Program-made: the position numbers and the translations under genes
NCBI GenBank assembly: GCA_965215295.1
Contig: OZ244045.1
Coordinates: forward strand, 1,488,001-1,552,000
From: HK1 sp965215295
Lineage (GTDB): Bacteria > Pseudomonadota > Gammaproteobacteria > HK1
Length of the DNA stretch: 64,000 bases
Direction of reading: 5' to 3'
The notes under the pieces: model-generated
Seen by the model: the letters and a program-made list of their open reading frames with translations, nothing else
Told to the model about the DNA's origin: nothing
Databases searched by the model: none
Shown: piece after piece, positions 61,510 to 64,000 of the stretch
Position numbering within the stretch: position 1 is the first letter of the stretch
Layout: each line of letters starts with the position of its first letter

Positions 61510-62217
61510 TCAAGCCCGGCGCACGCCGACGTAGCGGATGAGCGGCTCCGGGTCCCGCGCGAGGCTGTCCGGCGTCGCATGTTCCGCAATCCGGCCGTTC
61601 TCGATGAACGCGATCCGATCCGCCACCACGAGCGCCGCCTCCACCTTCTGCTCCACCAGCAGCATCGTCGTCCCGGTCGCGCGCAGCTCGGTGACGGCCT
61701 CGAGGATCCGGTCGACGAGGCTCGGCTGAAGCCCCTCGGTCGGCTCGTCGAGCAGGAGCACCCGGGGACCGGAGGCCAGCGCCCGCCCCATCGCCACCAT
61801 CTGCTGCTGGCCGCCGCTCAGGCGCCGGGCCGGCGTGTGCAGCCGCTCTTTCAGGGCCGGGAACAGATCGAACACGAAGGCGAGCCGCCCCGCGGATTCG
61901 CCGCGGCCGGCGAGCATGCCCAGGCGCAGGTTCTCCTCGACCGTCATCTCGGGGAACAGTCTCCGGCCCTGGGGGACATGGGCGACCCCGTGGCCGGGGA
62001 TGCGGTGCGGGGGGAGCCCCACGAGCTCGGTATCCCCGACCCGGATGCTGCCCCGGAGACCGTCGACCAGACCCATGATCGCGCGAATGGTGGTGGTCTT
62101 GCCGGCGCCGTTGCGTCCCAGCAGGCCCAGAACGCCCCCGGGTTCGAGATCGAGGTCGACTCCGCGCAGCACCTCCACCCTGCCGTATCCGGCGCGGACG
62201 TTCTCCAAGCGCAGCAC
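61510..62217 (-). CDS. livF: Branched-chain amino acid/urea-type ABC transporter ATPase LivF
   Basis: A 235-residue ATPase with Walker A LLGRNGAGKTTT, signature LSGGQQQMVAMGRAL and Walker B VLLLDEPTEGLQPSLVD; GLPPHRIPGHGVAHVPQGRRLFPEMTVEENL is typical of LivF/UrtE. It pairs with LivG and the LivHM permeases for uptake of amino acids, urea or small amides. The order livM, livG, livF is read on the minus strand. Confidence 0.93.
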   Translation of the reverse strand: MLRLENVRAGYGRVEVLRGVDLDLEPGGVLGLLGRNGAGKTTTIRAIMGLVDGLRGSIRVGDTELVGLPPHRIPGHGVAHVPQGRRLFPEMTVEENLRLGMLAGRGESAGRLAFVFDLFPALKERLHTPARRLSGGQQQMVAMGRALASGPRVLLLDEPTEGLQPSLVDRILEAVTELRATGTTMLLVEQKVEAALVVADRIAFIENGRIAEHATPDSLARDPEPLIRYVGVRRA

Positions 62218-62341
62218 TATCGTCGCCCGTCCGCGATCCGGGACAACGCCGGGCTCGCGTCCGTTTCGGCCGAGCCGCCTGCGGCGCCGGCCATCTTCGC
62301 GTCCTGATCGGGGATCCCGGGATCCGATGTGCGGTACGGCA

Positions 62342-63085
62342 TCATCGCTGGCCGAGATAGGCGCGCTGGACTTCCGGGTCCGATTCCACGCTCGCCGGGT
62401 CGCCGTCCGCGATCACCCGGCCCTGGTCCATGACCGTAATCCGCGAGGCGAGCCGGAGCACCACCTTCATGTTGTGCTCGATCAGCATCACCGTCGCATG
62501 CGAGGCGATCTCGCGCACCCGTTCACAGAAAGTCTCGATCTCGTGCTCGGCGAGTCCCTGGGTCGGCTCGTCGAGGATGAGCAGCCGCGGCTCCAGCGCG
62601 AGTCCCATCGCCACTTCGAGCAGGCGCTGGTGGCCATAGGGCAGCTCGTCGGCGCGCCGATCGGCGTGTTCGTCCAGGCCGAGGGTGCGAAGCGCCCGCT
62701 CGACGCGGGTGTCGAGGGCCGCCTCGTCGAGGCGCAGCCATGCGCCGGGGGAGTTCATCAGCCGGCGTTGCGCCGCGAGCGCGACGTTCTCGCGCACCGC
62801 AAGCGCGCCGTAGACGCTCGTCACCTGGAAGGTGTAGACGATGCCCGCGGCCACGCGATTCCAGGCCGGCATCCCGGTGACGTCCCGGCCCTCGAAGCGC
62901 ACCCGGCCGGCACTCGGACGGGTGCGCCCGCAGATCATGCCGACCAGGGTCGTCTTGCCCGCCCCGTTCGGTCCGATGACGGCACGGATCTCACCCGGCT
63001 CGACACCGATGGAGACGTCCTCGACCGCACTCAGGCCCCCGAAGCGGCGCCCGAGCCCCTCGGTCTCCAGCAGCGGCGCGGTCAC
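62342..63085 (-). CDS. livG: Branched-chain amino acid/urea-type ABC transporter ATPase LivG
   Basis: A 247-residue ATPase with Walker A GPNGAGKTTL, signature region LPYGHQRLLEVAMGLAL and Walker B LLILDEPTQGLAEHEIE. The open frame extends to 63334, but those upstream codons fall in tandem repeats. I start at GTG 63085 (VTAPLLETEGLGRRFGG), which gives the family length. Confidence 0.9.
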   Translation of the reverse strand: MTAPLLETEGLGRRFGGLSAVEDVSIGVEPGEIRAVIGPNGAGKTTLVGMICGRTRPSAGRVRFEGRDVTGMPAWNRVAAGIVYTFQVTSVYGALAVRENVALAAQRRLMNSPGAWLRLDEAALDTRVERALRTLGLDEHADRRADELPYGHQRLLEVAMGLALEPRLLILDEPTQGLAEHEIETFCERVREIASHATVMLIEHNMKVVLRLASRITVMDQGRVIADGDPASVESDPEVQRAYLGQR

Positions 63086-63154
63086 CGCAGCCACCGAAAG
63101 CAGGGCCGAGCGCCACGAGAGGCGGCTCGGCCCGGTCGTCGGCGACGGCATGCA

Positions 63155-63450
63155 CTCACGAAGACCGCCAACGGGAGGACGGAGCAGCCGCTGTTCGGGC
63201 GGCCTGGACATCGTGACCAACTTCGGGGTCTCACGACGGCCGCCAACGGGACGACGGCGCAACCGCCGAGGCCGCTCGGTCCGGTTTCCAGTGGCGGCGC
63301 GCTCACGACGGCCACCGGCAGAGGGACGGAGCAATCGGACAAGCCGCTCGGCCCAGCCGCTGGCGACGGGATGCGCTCACGACGGCCCCCGACGGGAGGA
63401 CGGCGCAACCGCGGAGGCCGCTCGGCCCGATCCCGGACAACGGCGCGTGC
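63155..63450. repeat. 72-75-bp tandem repeat between livM and livG
   Basis: Units starting with CTCACGA(C/A)G occur at about 63155, 63230, 63302 and 63376, with a last start at 63448 that contains the livM stop. Shared text includes GCCGCTCGG and CAACGGGA-like strings. Each unit thus repeats the livM stop context. The repeats also give the livG frame its spurious upstream extension. Confidence 0.85.
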
Positions 63451-64000
63451 TCACGGCAGCCACGGCGCCAGCTTCGCGCGCACCGCCCCCATGATGCCGA
63501 GGGGGAAGAAGAGCACCAGCACCAGCAGAGCGCCTCCCACCACGAACAGCCAGGCGCTGGTCCATCCGCTGGTCACGTCCACGAGATAGAACATGAGCCC
63601 GGTCCCGAGCACCGGTCCGACGGTCGTGCCGGCGCCGCCCGTCAGCACCCACAGCAGCGGGTAGATGGAGTGCAGGATCGCGGCGAAGGAGGCGCCCACG
63701 TACGAGAACAGCAGCGCATAGGCGGCGCCGGCGGCGCCGGCCATCCCGCCCGAGATCACCAGCGCAAGCCACTTGCAGGCGCTGGTGTTGTAGCCGAGCA
63801 GGCGGGTGCGTTCCTCGTTCTCCCGGATCGCGACCAGGATCCTTCCGAGCGGCGAGCGCACGATGACCAGGCTCGCCAGGAAGCACGCGGCGAACACCGC
63901 GAGCGCCACGTTGTACTTCACCTCCGGCTCCACCAGCGCCTCCGGGAGCCGGCCGGAGAGGATGAACCCCTGGTCGCCGAAGGTGATCTCGTTGAAGTAG
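63451..64000 (-). CDS. livM: Branched-chain amino acid/urea-type ABC permease LivM (partial)
   Basis: Only the C-terminal part (about 183 residues) is in the window; the frame continues beyond 64000. It shows RSPLGRILVAIRENEERTRLLGYNTSACKWLALVISG, the EAA-like loop of LivM, then LWVLTGGAGTTVGPVLGTGLM and several helices. It forms the translocation channel with LivH, which is presumably upstream outside the window. Confidence 0.92.
   Translation of the reverse strand, partial: YFNEITFGDQGFILSGRLPEALVEPEVKYNVALAVFAACFLASLVIVRSPLGRILVAIRENEERTRLLGYNTSACKWLALVISGGMAGAAGAAYALLFSYVGASFAAILHSIYPLLWVLTGGAGTTVGPVLGTGLMFYLVDVTSGWTSAWLFVVGGALLVLVLFFPLGIMGAVRAKLAPWLP

Noticed and set aside
1..64000. tRNA, rRNA, riboswitches or prophage attachment sites
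   Set aside because: I scanned for conserved tRNA arms, rRNA segments and integrase-flanked repeats and found none I could support.

Overview
The window is GC-rich DNA (roughly 70% G+C by eye) from a respiring pseudomonadotan. A cbb3 cytochrome oxidase operon, periplasmic TRAP and ABC transporters, molybdenum hydroxylases and urate catabolism all fit this, but the genus cannot be told from the sequence. No rRNA, tRNA or CRISPR array was recognised.

Layout. (1) 1-3358: the end of a cbb3 oxidase operon (ccoO tail, ccoQ, ccoP, ccoG, fixH). (2) 3415-14771: an accessory block. It holds a Septu-type defence pair (ptuA-ptuB) whose ptuB is cut by an IS4-family element, a compact RiPP operon (precursor, radical SAM maturase, 2OG-Fe(II) oxygenase, HExxH hydroxylase), a decayed hicB, a DUF4143 ATPase and two membrane-glycan glycosyltransferase genes. 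(3) 15066-23924: purine catabolism and uptake on the minus strand (guanine deaminase, OHCU decarboxylase, urate hydroxylase PuuD, and a BMP-type nucleoside ABC transporter). (4) 24282-36358: a Druantia-like operon (druA, a 944-codon gene, a 369-codon gene, and a giant druE helicase). It is interrupted by a second copy of the same IS. (5) 36704-42710: xdhC and xdhB, separated by a second DUF4143 ATPase and a small unknown gene. (6) 43057-59452: a plus-strand catabolic cluster. It has a DctPQM TRAP transporter, a molybdenum hydroxylase (FAD subunit plus a fused 2Fe-2S/molybdopterin subunit), a 6-hydroxynicotinate reductase homologue, DNA polymerase IV, a UPF0280 protein, HyuA/HyuB and a nicotinamidase-like hydrolase. 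The gene content fits nicotinate or a related N-heterocycle. (7) 59533-64000: a PAP2 phosphatase, a frameshifted AAA ATPase and part of a branched-chain/urea-type ABC transporter (livF, livG, livM).

Two features stand out. First, the same 1325-bp IS, with perfect 9-bp target duplications, has landed in two different defence systems. Both broken genes can be rejoined in frame from the sequence. Second, intergenic tandem repeats recur at gene edges, and their units often carry a copy of the neighbouring gene's start or stop region. The clearest cases are two exact 74-bp minicistrons before fixH, three copies of the uraD start, a coding echo of the xanthine-dehydrogenase-like 3' end, and an in-frame echo before hyuA. 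In-gene repeats of 45 and 72 bp, both multiples of three, occur in an ABC ATPase and in xdhC.
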